64,000 nt of DNA from Fomitopsis serialis (Eukaryota; Basidiomycota; Agaricomycetes; Polyporales; Fomitopsidaceae). The stretch covers positions 1 to 64,000 of the forward strand of contig NW_025955005.1 in NCBI RefSeq assembly GCF_022376445.1, in the 5' to 3' direction. Under the pieces are notes generated by a model. It made no database searches and was not told the DNA's origin. It was given only the letters and a program-made list of their open reading frames with translations. The translations under genes were made by a program, and so were the position numbers. Shown in pieces: positions 46,921 to 58,967 of this stretch. Positions within the stretch are counted from its first letter, which is position 1; every line of letters starts with the position of its first letter.

Positions 46921-47202
46921 GTGAGCGTATCATCATACTCACACCGATTTGGGACCAACATCATTTAGAATATATTAGGTTACTTCATTATAGTATCTAC
47001 ATGTACCCGGCGACACGAAAATGTGTATTTGCCTTTGTGCGGCTTAAGACGCTTCGCTGCATATCAGGAAACAATAGGTAAGAAGTATTGCGATCAGTGG
47101 CAGTAATAACAGGGCAGTAATAACGGATTACAATGAGTCAGTAGACCATATAATGCCAATCTAATCAGCTCGTTATCGGCGTCACTGTTTGGTCAGTCCA
47201 GC

Positions 47203-47238
47203 TCCGTGGAGTCCACGTGGACAAGTCCACCCCAGCGG
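47203..47238 (-). repeat. Right terminal inverted repeat
   Basis: Inverse complement of the left end, about 36 bp, ending CCACCCCAGCGG. Confidence 0.75.
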
Positions 47239-47608
47239 GTCCATTACTTTGCATCATGGAGAACACTGCGACGATCTGACCAACTGTCAATGAGGCGCAT
47301 CAACAGATGAGCAGGCTGATCCAAGACTTTGTCGTTGGGCGATAGCAAGGATGCTATGATGGCAAGCAAGGCTATCTGGCTTCGAGAAGCGGCTGGTCTC
47401 TACACAGGTGCAAAATTGCGATTCGATCCCAACTCGATCATATCCAACGAGTTCCCCGTGCTTTACTAGTACTGTACTAGCTCAAATGAGCCATCAGGAT
47501 GCTGGTGTGCGCTCCAGACGACCTTCATATACCTAGCGTTGACGGCTACGCTGCAATCCTTCCTTGGAACCCAGGTTCTCATGTCACCATAGCCTCAGGT
47601 GCAGTACG

Positions 47609-49399
47609 ATGTCTTCGGACGGTCCATCGGAGGAGGAACTCATCGCGGCTTCTGAACAACAGTGCGTCCGACTTGCTGGTGCTTCTTCATTGGTTCTGAA
47701 TGCCGACACGCTTGTCAGGTTCGTCAGTATATGCTGCCTTTCCGCTGTATGCTGTAAGTGCACTCTCGGCGATGGCATGAGGGCCGGTGATCATGGTGTG
47801 CGCGTGAACTGACTGGAAGCGACGCGTACAGCGGTGTACGTTTACGACCATGTCCTCACGTTCGGACAAGAGGTCGCCGTGCTCTGGACGCGTCGCAAGG
47901 GCTGGCCGACAGTGATCTACTCTCTCTTGCATCTACTCACTGCTCTGGAATTGGTATGGTATGTTGTTGCGTGGATTAACATCCCGTCGTGTCGAGTACG
48001 TGAATCACATTTCGTCGTCAATGAATGGAATGGACCTGATTGAAATTATCACCCTTCCTCAGACGTGCGTGGGGCCTCCACGTTGGTCTATAGATCTGAG
48101 CTGACGGTTCACGCTATCCTCAAGGACATACAACTCAACCTAGTAACCGCTGCCACCTACTGCGGGCTGAATATCCTATGGGGATGTGAGTTACGGGATT
48201 TATGCTGTAACCCGTTGAATAGGCGTTGACGCCGCCCTCCAGTCATTTCAGCTGTGCGGGTCCACGCTATCAATGGGCGGGAATGGCCACTGTCCTCGGT
48301 CGTTATGGCGCTCTACTGGGTGCCCGTGATTGCGACCATTGTAAGTCGTCGTCTGTCCGTACATACAGATCTGACGACGGCAAGTCAGTACGACTATAGC
48401 CGTCTGGAGTGGGTGTTCGAAGATGGCCAATGTCACATCTTCAACACCGCGTCTACAAAGACACTATACGGGTAAGTATCTCCCTCTCAGTGGTGCGATT
48501 AGTACTAACGGGGAATGGGTACCTAGATGTACGATGACCACATTCGTTCTTGACTTTTATCGTTCTCATGCGCTGTCTGTCCACGCTGCAGTCGAAATGG
48601 CCACACGACTCAGCATCATTGTAGCAGATGCGATTGTTCTGGCGGTCACTTGGCGTGTTACCTATGGCGTCAAGAAACTCAGTGCCGCTACCACCAACAT
48701 GAAGCTGCCTCTCACGTCATTGCTAATCAGGGATGGTACGTGAACATAGCCTTGGACGGTCCGGAGATTGACCTGTTTGTGGCAACAGGAACGGCCTATT
48801 TCGGGTACTGTCACTGCTATTGCTCGTCATGCCAGAGGTCGGTCTAGACTGACGAAGCGCTGCATCCCAGTATACTCCTTGTACTCAATGTAATCAATAT
48901 TGTAATGTGGACGTCCAACGCAAGTTCTCCTATCATCTTGAGTGTGGGATCTAGCTGACATATACTGAACAGATATACCAGAATATCACGGAATTCCCAC
49001 CACGTATGATATAGTGGACATTATCCTATATGCGTGCTCGTCTGACACCGTTTCTTTAGCCTCACGACCATACTGCTGTCCCGGCTCTTACTCAACCTTC
49101 GCCAGCGAGCGCTGACTCCCCAGAGCATCATCTCCAGCCCATCGCAGCTCTCGGATATCCGCTTCTCTACTCTGATAGAGAGCCTCAGCGGCTCCCTTCC
49201 CCATGGGTCCGATGGCCCGGACTCGGAGGGGACTGGTGAGAGCAGCCACTACGACAGCCTGGAAGGCGAACGCTCCACGGAGTCAGGAGACGAGCACGAG
49301 CTGGGGGTCCTCGGCCTGCATGGCACGAATAGTATGGGACAAGAGTCTTCCGAGGCGACCCCAGTCGGATCCAGTATCCTGCTAGTCGCTCGGGTATGA
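47609..49399 (+). CDS. DUF6533-type multi-pass membrane protein
   Basis: A basidiomycete membrane protein with a GPCR-like layout of hydrophobic segments; function unknown. ATG 47609 begins MSSDGPSEEELIAA. After the intron ending at about 47831 the DUF6533 signature appears: VYVYDHVLTFGQEVAVLWTR with RKGWPTVIYSLLHLLTALEL. Further segments are LNLVTAATYCGLNILWG, FISAVRVHAINGREWP, SVVMALYWVPVIATI, a luminal YDYSRLEWVFEDGQCHIFN, LSIIVADAIVLAVTWRVTYG, a 16 nt exon at 48789-48804 (GTAYFG), and ILLVLNVINIVMW. A Ser/Glu-rich cytosolic tail ends at the TGA 49399. Six or seven introns. The junction between the exon ending SCR (near 48000) and SELTVHAILKDIQLNL is one base out of phase, so a base may be missing near 48070. 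Confidence 0.8.
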
Positions 49400-52300
49400 T
49401 CCTAGCGCTGCCTTTCGTGTCTTCACATTTACCTCGTCACAGCAAGATCCGTCCCTGTGCAATTCAGTTGCTTGTTTCTGTATAAACGCCGGGCGTCATG
49501 AGTGTACGGACTGAACACGCGTTGGCACCGAAGACGAGGTGAGGGCCTGTCGGGTGCATCCGTTACTCACTTTTGATAGACTCGAGAACCCCTTGTCGCC
49601 CGTGAATCGATCGGACATGACGCAAATCACGATCGGTGAGTCAGATTCCAAGATCCTTGCCTGTGTCCAGCCTGGGGGGTCCAAGTGCCGCATGGTCATT
49701 TCAGACCAGACTAGCCTCGGGATTGTGCACCAGTACAATCCGGGCATTAGCAGCACTTTTATGGGTACGATGGAGATGTGTCAGGAGCGATTCAGATAGT
49801 GAGGCAGTCGAGATACTTCACACTCACAAGCCATCGTCATGCGGTTCTATCGGTCCGGTACTGAAGAAGCTTTGATAGGATTCGAAGCCCACGAACGTCA
49901 TTCATTATAGCAGACTTGCGATGCTTTGCCCTTTGAGACCGTCGCAAGCAGTCTGTGTCAAAATTATGTGTGAGAAGAGTTGTCAGAGGACCACTACGCT
50001 GATGGTACAGGGCCCGGTATGTCCGGAAGCGCAACCTACTCACCAGTGGTAGCCGCCGGGTCGGTAGTAGAAGCACAAGACCTGTTATGATTTTCATGAG
50101 TGTGTCCAAAGCGTGTCCGTAGCCTTTCGGTGTGTATACATACGCGCAGTCGCAGGTGCTCGGCACCGGTGCTAATTGCTCAGAATCCGGTGGATTCGGT
50201 TGTTATGGCCTCGTAACCTCTGTCCGCAGACTGGTTAAGGTAGTGAGTCTATTGTGCGGTGGTAAGCATGAAGCGTTGCGACACAGGCCGCTCGTCATAC
50301 GTAACCCTCCACGCTTCTGAGACGACAGAAACTCCCACTGGCAGGACACAGGAAGTTTTGAAGCCTAAGGTCATTTTAGTTGAGATCACACTCGGGGTGA
50401 TATCCGAACGAAGTTGTGTCGTCGACTGCGGACCATCGGCAAGCAAGGCGATGAGTGTTACCGTTCGCATCTACATGATGGTGTGTAAGTTGTGAGTAAG
50501 TGGATGACGTTGTGAGAGGTGTCTTGCGGTCAGAGAGCCAGATTGTCTCTCCGAACGCGCTGGAAAAGACAACCGTTTCACCAGTTAGTCAGGTGTCGCA
50601 ATGTTCAAACGTTCACGGAGGACAACATCTATTGTGCAGCTACCGTATGCCGTGACCTCTGGTGAGGATTGTGACTTCCGTATCATCCAGTTGCTAGGTA
50701 AGCTAAGATATGGCGCGCCCGGAGCTTCGCTGCACGTATCATGTACGGGCATGCGAGTCGTCCTCCTGAGTGGGTCGCGGCGCGGCGGCGAAGATGAGAA
50801 GTCGTACTAGCCACGATGTGCGATCTTCTCTTCTCGGGCAACGTTGCGTAGGCGCATTTCTCGTCCTATGTCATAGATTACCCAGTAAATAAACAGTACA
50901 GTGGGCTAGCATTGCACGTCCGTCACCGCACCGTGGAGTGGTTTGATAATGGCGACATCGGCCCGACCAAACCATCGTTCGTTCTCCTCGTGTCGATACA
51001 CATTGTCTCCCTGGAAAACGCCGTCACCTAGCTAGTTCGCGCAATCTCACGACGGTCATCTGAGTACTCCGGTCCAAGCGGGAAGCCTTCCGCAGCTCTT
51101 CACATTGACGCCTTCCCCACACACCGAGAAGTCGTCGTTCGATCCATGCGGAACACCAGCCGTTCCTCTGGCTAAACGCAGCGTTGTCATTTGAGGTTGG
51201 ATATGAGCCCTGAATAATCACGGCCGGCGGCCGGAGTCAGCTGCGCTATGCCCGGAAGCCGGGCCCAATATACCAAATTGACGATATCGTCAACGCGGTG
51301 GAATGGCGGCCAGAAGCTGTAGCAGCGATCGAACGCAGGAGGATAACTAAAGGCAGATGTCCTTCTGATTCTGGAGGCGCCCGCTACGTCCGCCGTTTGG
51401 TCGAGGTCTGTTCAGCATCGCATCTCAGAAGCAGGCATGGGCGTCCAAAGTGGTTGACATACCCGGATTCTGGTGCGATGTTCATCGTCTACAGCACTCG
51501 AACACGGACTTCTAGAATTGACGTCAGCGCTTCTGTCGTGCGAGGCTTCTGGACATGCATATGGGCAATGCATCTGCTGTTCAGGCTCAGCGTCCGGACG
51601 ATCCAGCATCATGACATGACGGCAGTCAGGATCGCACGGACGATATCAGGCACCGAAGCAATCTGCTGTCGACCCCATGTGCGCGCACTCCGAAGGCCGT
51701 CCGCGAGTGTACACACCGAGTCTCTTCCTTAACCTTATGCGCGTGCTATTCCTGCGGCCGCTTGTGCTCGATCTGCGCACCCCAGATTGCGGCTTGTGAC
51801 GGGTGACTAGGGTTGCAGAACCTGATGAGTGCCGCAGGTGACGCTCTGAAAACCAGAGTGGGAAGCAACTACACTGCGCATTGTACTTAGCGAAAAGAAT
51901 TCGTATACACAGATTGAAATGGCGTACCCTGAGCGGCGTTGATCATCGCCGCAGCATTTCACAGGCCGCTTCTGACACGAGGACGGCGGCCTTGAAGAAT
52001 TCGAATCTTCGTCATACCCGAGTGTAGTTGAGCCTATGTCCCATGCATCTGGCGACCTGAATAGCTAGTGGCGCATCACTAGTGCACCGACAAATTCGGG
52101 ATTGTCAAATTCGATGTCCAGCACAGCTTTTGCGGGGACGCTCGCAGTGCCCGATCCACCGATGTCGCCGGCATCTCCATATCAAGAGTAATCCAGGAGC
52201 CCGAAGAGGCCGCTTGTGTGATCCATTGCGACTCTTGCGAGTCTGCGAGTCTGCATACTGTAAGCAGGTTACGTGTGTCCGGGCTGCATCACTTACGAAT

Positions 52301-55126
52301 ACGCTTCGTCAGCAAGACTGATTCCTCTATCAAGCAGGATAATCCCGACGGGTTTAGTAGTATACTCGAGCGGGAGGCGATACCTCCTCTCAGCCGACGG
52401 GTTGCAGGGAGGGCCTCTGTAGCCACTATCCGAGCACTCGGGAGTGGCGTAGATACGCATCCGCGCCTTCGTCGAATGAAGAGGGAGATCGAGTTTGAGA
52501 AGCTGTGTGGTGAGTGTCAATTAAGCTGCACTCGCGACATTGTAATCCAATTGGCGACCCACCGGTCCCTGCGAGAGACACTGACGCCCGACAAGACGTG
52601 GACCCTTGAATTCTCTCCGCAATTCCCGAAGTCTATCTAGGGCCCCGCAATGCATCCAGATAGCGGCGAGACGAGTTACATCCTCGTTTCGCACTTTCCT
52701 CAAGGACATAGGCATGAGGAAGACGTGGTGCCTAGCTGCAGAAGACCATCAGGGACATGTCGGGTCCGACATGGGCGGGATTACGCGCGGTCACATAGTC
52801 TGTGGGCGTCCGACTGCACTGTCACGGCATGGTTAATTAACATACGTACTCTCGCGTTTATCGCGCTGCCGTGAACGTCGGGATTGACGCCGCTGTTGTC
52901 ACAAGTGACGCTGATACTCCGCAGTGACGACTTGTGGAAGACGCCGAACAATTGCGTTGTGTGCGCTGTTCCGTGCATCTACTTCAGACAGGTGGATTGC
53001 ACAAAGGAGCAGAGTTCATTAAGCCACCTGCCTAGTACTCTAGTCACCGAAATACAGAGATCAAGGGCCCCTACTCACCTTCTTTCACCATGCCATGTTA
53101 ACGCGGGGAGGATCAATGGCGCTCGCAATCGGACACCAGCACCTGCTGACCGCATATCATCTTGCTCAGCGGCGCCCTTGAGCGCAACCGTAGCCCCTAG
53201 ACTCGCGCGCCGGCGCTCATGCACATGCCGGTCAGGGGAAGGATTGGCCTGAATCTACAGCGGCATCATGTGAGTGACAGTGAGTCCGATTGAATACGTG
53301 GATAGTGTGACCGGCCGATAGCTGCTGGGCTTGAGAAGAGCGACAATCAGGGACGGTGAGAAGCTCGTGTTGTCTCCGGATTGGAGGGTCCGCAGATGCT
53401 GCTTGGGTATAATGAACGACGGACGCACGTGTCAGAGTACTTCCAGCGGGGAACAACGACATATTGAATCTGTGGGAACCCGCATACATTCCGCCACATC
53501 CTTGTATTCTGTGATGCTGAGCTGCAGAACACAACGGCGAGTCAACTTCTCCGGCGATGACAGGGCTGAAAGAAGCGGATACACAATGTGTGGGCGTGCT
53601 TGTCCCCCAAGGCCGGGACTAACAAACGTGTTGAGTGGCCACTGGCGATAGCACCGACCAGCCTGAATGATGATTCAATCTGCCAGGCAGAAGGTCAGCG
53701 CAATAGAAGGCACGTAAATATAGAAGACGTAAACATAGAAGACATGTCACTTAAGCCGCGCCCTTACTCTTCGAACGTCTTCGGTCTGTAACGTGCGCCG
53801 TCAGCTCGAGACCGTGGACATCGGTGACACTGAACAGCTACATGTTCGCAGCGAGATCTGTACGTACGAACTCCGTAACACGCGAACTCTCTTGATCAGG
53901 GCCGCGGACGCGTCGAGACTCACGCAACGATATGACTCACGACGACGTGCAAGGTTCACGGCAATGTCGTACGAGCGACTTGCTTGACGCCTCGGTGGTT
54001 CGAAAGTGCACCTCTCACCGTCCACAGATAGCAGTCATCTCCGCCCATCGTATCGTATCTGTCAGAGACAAAGTTAACCTCGCACCCAGGCATGTCGCGA
54101 TCGCGGAATCGAACCAACAGACTCGCCGCACGCCTCCATCGCGGACGTGCTATATGCGGGCCAGCTTCCAGCGCCCCGCGAGTCCACGACGGGATTACAG
54201 CACTGAACGGGTCGAGCCACTTTACTCCCCGAGGCGAAGTCCTGCGGGTGTCTGATACTTCGTGCTTCGCTGTCCATACGCACGAGGCCGAGTCGGGAGA
54301 AGTGGAAGTTGAGTGGAAGACCCTGGCCGTACATACGTCCCCACACCAGGCGGCTCGCCCAGAGACCCTGCAAGGATGATATCTTCCGAGTGAAGTGGAA
54401 GATAGCGTAGTGGCGTCAGGATTTGTAGTGGACAGTTGCAATTCCTCTCGCGGCCGGCAATATCCAGGAGAGCCTAAGGAATCGCGGGTCCCTTCCTTGT
54501 GATGCGGGTTCCAGCACTTGAGCCCTTGTTGCCATTGGGCGGCTGCATGAGCGCGTCTCCTACGAACAAGCTTGAGGCTGAGAGTCTGCGTGGCGCAGTC
54601 GAGCCTGACGTAGAACCGTTGAAATAGCGTGTGGTTCAACCGAGGTGTGACAGGAACCTAGGCGGCGCACGCCGCAGTTGCTGGTAACTTGGCCAGGACA
54701 TGGGAGAACCAAGTCATATCGAGAACGGCTTCCCACTGCAGAGACTATAGGTCTGCAGACGTAAGAAGTGTGGCGTTGCGACGGTCGAGCCTGTCAGCAG
54801 CTGGGTCGTCGAGTGTGCGACTGATTGTATTGCGGGCTTGAGGTATGGTTTCTCAGTGATGGCTCGCCATGACATCGGCATTGATGAGTCCGTCGGGCCA
54901 GTGGACATCGCGGTTGGGTCGACCCAGAGAATACTGTAGCAGCTGCCAGCAGTACTTAGAGATCCTGTAGAGACCCATGTGGAGACAGTAGAGTAGAGCA
55001 ACGGGGTAGGCTCGGGGATTCCTATTGTGGACACCGAGCGCGCACCTCCTCCTTACCACGTGACCCAAGACAGACGCCTACTCTCCGTGCTCAAAAAATC
55101 GCCTTTGAAAGAGAAAAATACAATGC
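49400..55126. other. 5.7 kb without a recognised gene
   Basis: Short open frames (60-230 codons) occur on both strands. Some short translations look moderately protein-like (for example 49539-49799 and 50259-50495 plus), but I find no domain, no signal peptide and no consistent splice chain. The region may hold unrecognised genes broken by missing bases, or intergenic DNA. Confidence 0.4.
55114..55118 (-). terminator. Pol III terminator of tRNA-Met
   Basis: A run of five T on the minus strand, 9 nt after the tRNA 3' end. Confidence 0.75.
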
Positions 55127-55207
55127 TAGCAACTCCTGGTTTCGATCCAGGGACTTCGGGGTATCACGTGATATGAGCCCCGCACGCTTCCACTGCGTCA
55201 AGTTGCT
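55127..55207 (-). tRNA. tRNA-Met (CAT), elongator type, with a 9 nt intron
   Basis: On the minus strand the sequence folds into a full cloverleaf. The acceptor stem AGCAACT / AGTTGCT has 7 pairs with discriminator A. The D-arm is ACGC / GCGT. The anticodon stem CGGGG / CCCCG holds loop CTCATA plus A, interrupted one base after the anticodon CAT by the intron TCACGTGAT. The variable region is AAGTC, and the T-arm is CCTGG / CCAGG with loop ATCGAAA. The intron position (after base 37) is canonical. Because the acceptor begins A-T and the T loop is ATCGAAA, I call it Met elongator with some caution; the anticodon is clear. Confidence 0.93.
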
Positions 55208-55630
55208 ATGAATGAAACGGCGTACACAGTGTTCATACGCTGCATCAACGGCTTGAGCTACCAAGTCCTTGAAAGTTGAGACAGCAGACTTCAGTGCATC
55301 GTCCGGGAAGTCCAATGACCTGGAAAAATCGCCATATCTTACTTACAGCTGATATAAACCTTCTGAGACCATGTTTTTGGCAGTGTGAGTGCTGGTCGCT
55401 GCACAGTCTTGCACAGTATGTCGGGGAACCAGGAAAATCCGGGAATGGCTTGATCAGAAAAAAATCGCGACTGATCTCCTTACTGTACGACGCCCACTCA
55501 ATGGACACGCACATGGATTTTTGGCAAGATGTTTTGGACATGCCTTATTGCGTCTACGTTGTTCGATCTTGAAGAGCACACGGTATTTCGACGTAAAACG
55601 CCGAATACGACTTAAGCGCCTCCATCCACC
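55208..55630. other. No supported gene
   Basis: Upstream of the tRNA. Three AAAATCGC-like words occur here and near 55093, without a clear meaning. Confidence 0.4.
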
Positions 55631-55660
55631 ACGCGCGTCTCCACTGCGTCAAGAAAGTTG
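55631..55660 (-). pseudogene. 5' relic of a tRNA-Met-like gene
   Basis: On the minus strand TTGACGCAGTGGAGACGCGC closely matches the acceptor-D-arm part of the tRNA at 55127-55207 (TTGACGCAGTGGAAGCGTGC). No anticodon or T-arm follows. Confidence 0.5.
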
Positions 55661-58600
55661 AAGACCCAAAACCGATCCTGTGCATATCCCCTCGTCACTT
55701 CAATGGTCGATTCGCGACACAACCTCAGTAGGGCTAATCATGCCCTTCGCTATGCTTCAGCCCAGCATACAAGCCGCTGTCTGCCCGGGTCCTCTTCACG
55801 GTGAAGTTCAACGCCACATGATCCCTCCTCCGAGTCATCTCCATTCAGCCATAGCACCCGGAGATGCGTCCTACATCCAAATCCCAGTGGACCCGTCTAC
55901 ATAGGGACAGGATCCCGGCACGGCACCCCACTGACGGGCTCATGAGGTATCCTCCATATGTATCGTGCGCGGGCACTAGTACTGATGCAATGCAATGCAG
56001 TGGTGCGTACTGACCCCGGGACTGTATTGCGCGGATTTGACGGGTCCGAAGCGCGAGCGACGACGTACGTACGTACGTATTCTGCGAGTGGATGCGACAG
56101 ATTACTGATGCTCTACCCATCCCCATCATCGCACGTTCCAAGCCAAGGCTTGCGGGGTCCTCGGGCAGACAGGCAGGACGAGGCGCGACGAGAGCAGGCC
56201 AGAGAGCAGAAGAGCGGGGACGTACGCCGTGCAGAAGACGTCGCCAGGGCTCGCGGGCCCACGCGACACGCACCGACCGTGCAGTCTGCAGAAGGGCGCC
56301 CTATAAGCGGCAGGACGACCCCGACGCGGCGACCCAAGATAGAAGGCCCCCGCCCGGCCGCAGAATCGCCCGCACGGGTGCAGAGGCTGCGGGGCCCACG
56401 GCGAAAGAACCGGGCCACAGCCGCCAGGCCCGAGCTCGCCTTCGCGTTACGTGCAGCAGCACTCGCGCGCCGTGCAGCGCTTCTGGGAGCGTCCGTGCGT
56501 GCGTCGACGGTCATGCGCGTCGAAGGACGCGGTGGCCCCAGGGCCCCTCCGCTTCCGGGCTTCGACGCACGACGTGCGGCCAGAGCCGTGCTTCGCCTTC
56601 CACGGGACGTTTCGCCTCCCCTGTGTGTGAATGTGGCGTCCGCGAAGACCTCCGCTGGCCCAGGAAGCTCGACGATGCGTCCCCGGGCAGCCGGCCGGCG
56701 AGTGTCCGGCGCGCGAGAAGGCTGCAGGCAGCCCGTTAGGCTCAGAACTCTCTTGACGTCCGTCATCCACAGACGTCCCAGCGGGCCATCCGCAGATCAG
56801 GCTCGCGTTGCCTCGTTTGCAGGCTACCGTCCTCTTGCGCACGGTGTCTAGGTACGCCGGTGCAGCGCGGGTTCCCAGGCCATCGCTCGTGTGTACCGTT
56901 CTGCGGATCTGCCCTGCCGCGTTTCCGTGGGTCTCTCGCAGAGTGATTGCGAAGGCTGGGGCGAGCACGATGCGCGGGGCGATGGAGCGGGGTGCGAGGC
57001 TCGTGAGGGGCTGCGTCAACTGCGGCTGGGCCGCATGGCCGCACGTCCAGCAGTTTCTGAGTGTTAAGCTTTCCGCGCGCCATGGTGTGCGGAGTCGCGC
57101 CGCCGGGCGATACTGTATATACTGTACGGGCGCTGCTCCCGCCCAGGTGACAATTAGCATTCAATTTGACAACGTTGGACGGGTGTGCGTATGTGGAGTG
57201 GGAAGACAACCTACGAGACGTCGACGTTGTGGGCTGTGCAGAGCGGACGAGATGGGAGATGGGCTGCATCATCCACTCTATTGTGTGTGTCTCCGGCCGG
57301 TGCAGCACCGGCATTCAGGCTGGCATGCATCCAAGGCTACGTTGGTGTACCGACATCCGGCACTTGGTGCGGCGCTCGTCCAAGGACAGTCCTTGATGTT
57401 GCCTTGATCCTCCTTGATACGCTGATACAGCTGATCTCAATCTGCCCACAGTCTGTTGAAGCGGAGGCAAAGAACGCCGGGGCTGGCGGGTGCTGACTGT
57501 GGCCCCGCTGCCCCGCTCCGTGGACGGTGGACGACGTACACATCGTTATCGCATCAGACGTGCGTAAGCGAGCAGAAGTGCGAGAGACAGAAAGGACGGA
57601 CGCGGGCTGCCCATCGATGCGGCAGCGGCCAACTTTCGATGCGACCTGAGCGCATTTGCCGTGGAAGACCCAAGCGTCCGCAGGAGAGGCGTTCACGTGG
57701 GGGGTGGGGCGAGCACGGCGGTCAGCTGAGTGCGGGGTGAAGTGTTCACGCCGTGCGCGCGCGCTGGCGGGGCGTCGGAGAGGCCAGTTGGGCACAGATT
57801 TGGAACAAAGGCAGCCTGCGCGGGCGCGAGCCAGTGCTTCGGCGCGGACGGAATGTGCGATCCGAGGTCGAGGAGGACGTTTCTCCGGCGGGCGCTCCAG
57901 GACTTCCGTCGCATCCGAGACATAAGGGATATGTCAGGGAGTCGCGACGATCGTTATGGCGACGCGGGGCCAACGCATCCCATGGCCTGGCGGCGATGCA
58001 TCGATGGATGGCCGGGCGCGGCGGCGCGTCCGGCAGCGCTGCGGGCAGGCGTGTCGGAGGACGGGCCTTGGCGGGTGGGAAGGAGACGGCACGGCGGCGG
58101 GGGCTCGGAGGCGGCGGTGAGAGGCAGCCCGCCGAGAGCACACGCGCGCCGTGAGGGAATGCGGGGAACGCGTGCGCGACGTCATGATAACGTTACGCCG
58201 GATCCGTTCCTGGAGATAAGATCACAGCATCTTGCCACAAACACGGGCCACACGCGAGTGCGGACTTCGGCGCGGGCTGCGTACCTGCGAAACAGACAAC
58301 AACGAAGATTTACACTCACCGCGCTGCTCACTGTTCGTCTAAATGCCACCGCGGGCTGCATCGCGCATAGGGAGTGAGTGCGAGACGACTGTGGATTGGA
58401 GTGTTCACAATACATGGATGGGGGTATGTACAACCACGCTCATTAGCATCAGCTCTCCCCGCCTCCGCTTTCCTTCCGTCCATCCAATTACACCTCCTAC
58501 AATGCGCGTGAATATACGTGGGGCGAATAAGATACGGGCCGGCGCATGGCTTGCAGTGCGCGGCGATGGTGTTGATACAAGATGCTGCGGGATCGGGTGC

Positions 58601-58772
58601 GAATGACAACATGGCGAGATCGACGACAGGCGACAATATTATGGTATGACACAGACCTGCGAGGGGGAGACGTCGCGTCGCGTTAGTGTGGCTGCCCACA
58701 CACGACGACGAGGGAAGGCGCGGGCACTCACAGGAGACGGGACGATGGTAGTACAGGGCACAGCGGCCACAA
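55661..58772. other. GC-rich gene-poor stretch
   Basis: From about 56.0 kb the DNA is very GC-rich with many CG dinucleotides. Long overlapping open frames (up to about 297 codons) on both strands are Arg/Ala/Pro/Gly-rich, as expected from GC-rich random sequence. I call no gene here. Confidence 0.5.
56063..56078. repeat. (ACGT)4 simple repeat
   Basis: Four tandem ACGT units, a self-complementary tract. Confidence 0.9.
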
Positions 58773-58967
58773 TCACTTGAAGGGGCACGTTGGCGCGTGG
58801 TCCCCTCGCCAGCCGCAGTGGCAGCACTGGGGCGCGTTGTGGTTCACGGGCGTGGACTGGTCGTTCGCGCGGTGGCAGACGGGGGTCGTCTCCGCGGATG
58901 GTCGCTGGTGCGCGGTCGAGCGAGTGCAGCGGGTATGTGAGCGCGGCGCCATGGAGGTCGAGTGCAT
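58773..58967 (-). CDS. Small protein with CCHC-type cysteine cluster
   Basis: A 64-residue frame from ATG 58967 to TGA 58773. The N-terminal two thirds are basic and Ser/Thr/Arg-rich; the C-terminus is QCCHCGWRGDHAPTCPFK, in which C-x2-C-x5-H-x3-C could bind one zinc ion. I have a vague memory of similar short C-termini in other basidiomycete small proteins but cannot name a family. An AT-rich TATA-like word (GCATAAAAGC on the minus strand) lies about 205 bp upstream. It is the only open frame in this GC-rich stretch that looks like more than compositional chance. No intron. Confidence 0.45.
   Translation of the reverse strand: MHSTSMAPRSHTRCTRSTAHQRPSAETTPVCHRANDQSTPVNHNAPQCCHCGWRGDHAPTCPFK

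Larger units (their letters stand above)
45768..47238. mobile_element. 1.47 kb element with terminal inverted repeats
   Basis: The left end (CCGCTGGGGTGGACT, then GTCCAC and GTGGACTCCACG) is matched in inverted orientation by the right end (CGTGGAGTCCAC, then GTGGAC and AGTCCACCCCAGCGG). The outer 15 bp are identical; the left copy has an extra GTGGAC-type unit inside. I see no transposase and no clear target-site duplication. The long open frames inside (up to 275 codons, 46254-47081) are His/Pro/Cys/Thr-rich and open in all three frames of a C-rich stretch, so I do not call them genes. This fits a non-autonomous DNA transposon, but the class is not assigned. Confidence 0.65.

Noticed and set aside
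46254..47081. A 275-codon plus-strand open frame
   Set aside because: All three plus frames stay open here because the DNA is C-rich and strand-biased. The translation is Pro/His/Thr/Cys-rich without a domain, and the frame lies inside the inverted-repeat element.
48940..49010. A GC-AG intron (GCAAGT donor) in the DUF6533 gene
   Set aside because: A normal GT donor three bases further on gives the right phase and the expected downstream membrane segment.
54090..54180. A tRNA on the minus strand suggested by GGTTCGATTCC
   Set aside because: The bases on both sides do not form a 5 bp T-stem and no acceptor or anticodon stem can be drawn.
56092..56851. Arg-rich open frames of 215-297 codons
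   Set aside because: Open on both strands because of GC content; composition is not protein-like.
57500..57560. A second copy of the inverted-repeat element end
   Set aside because: Only short GTGGAC words are shared; the outer CCGCTGGGG end is missing.
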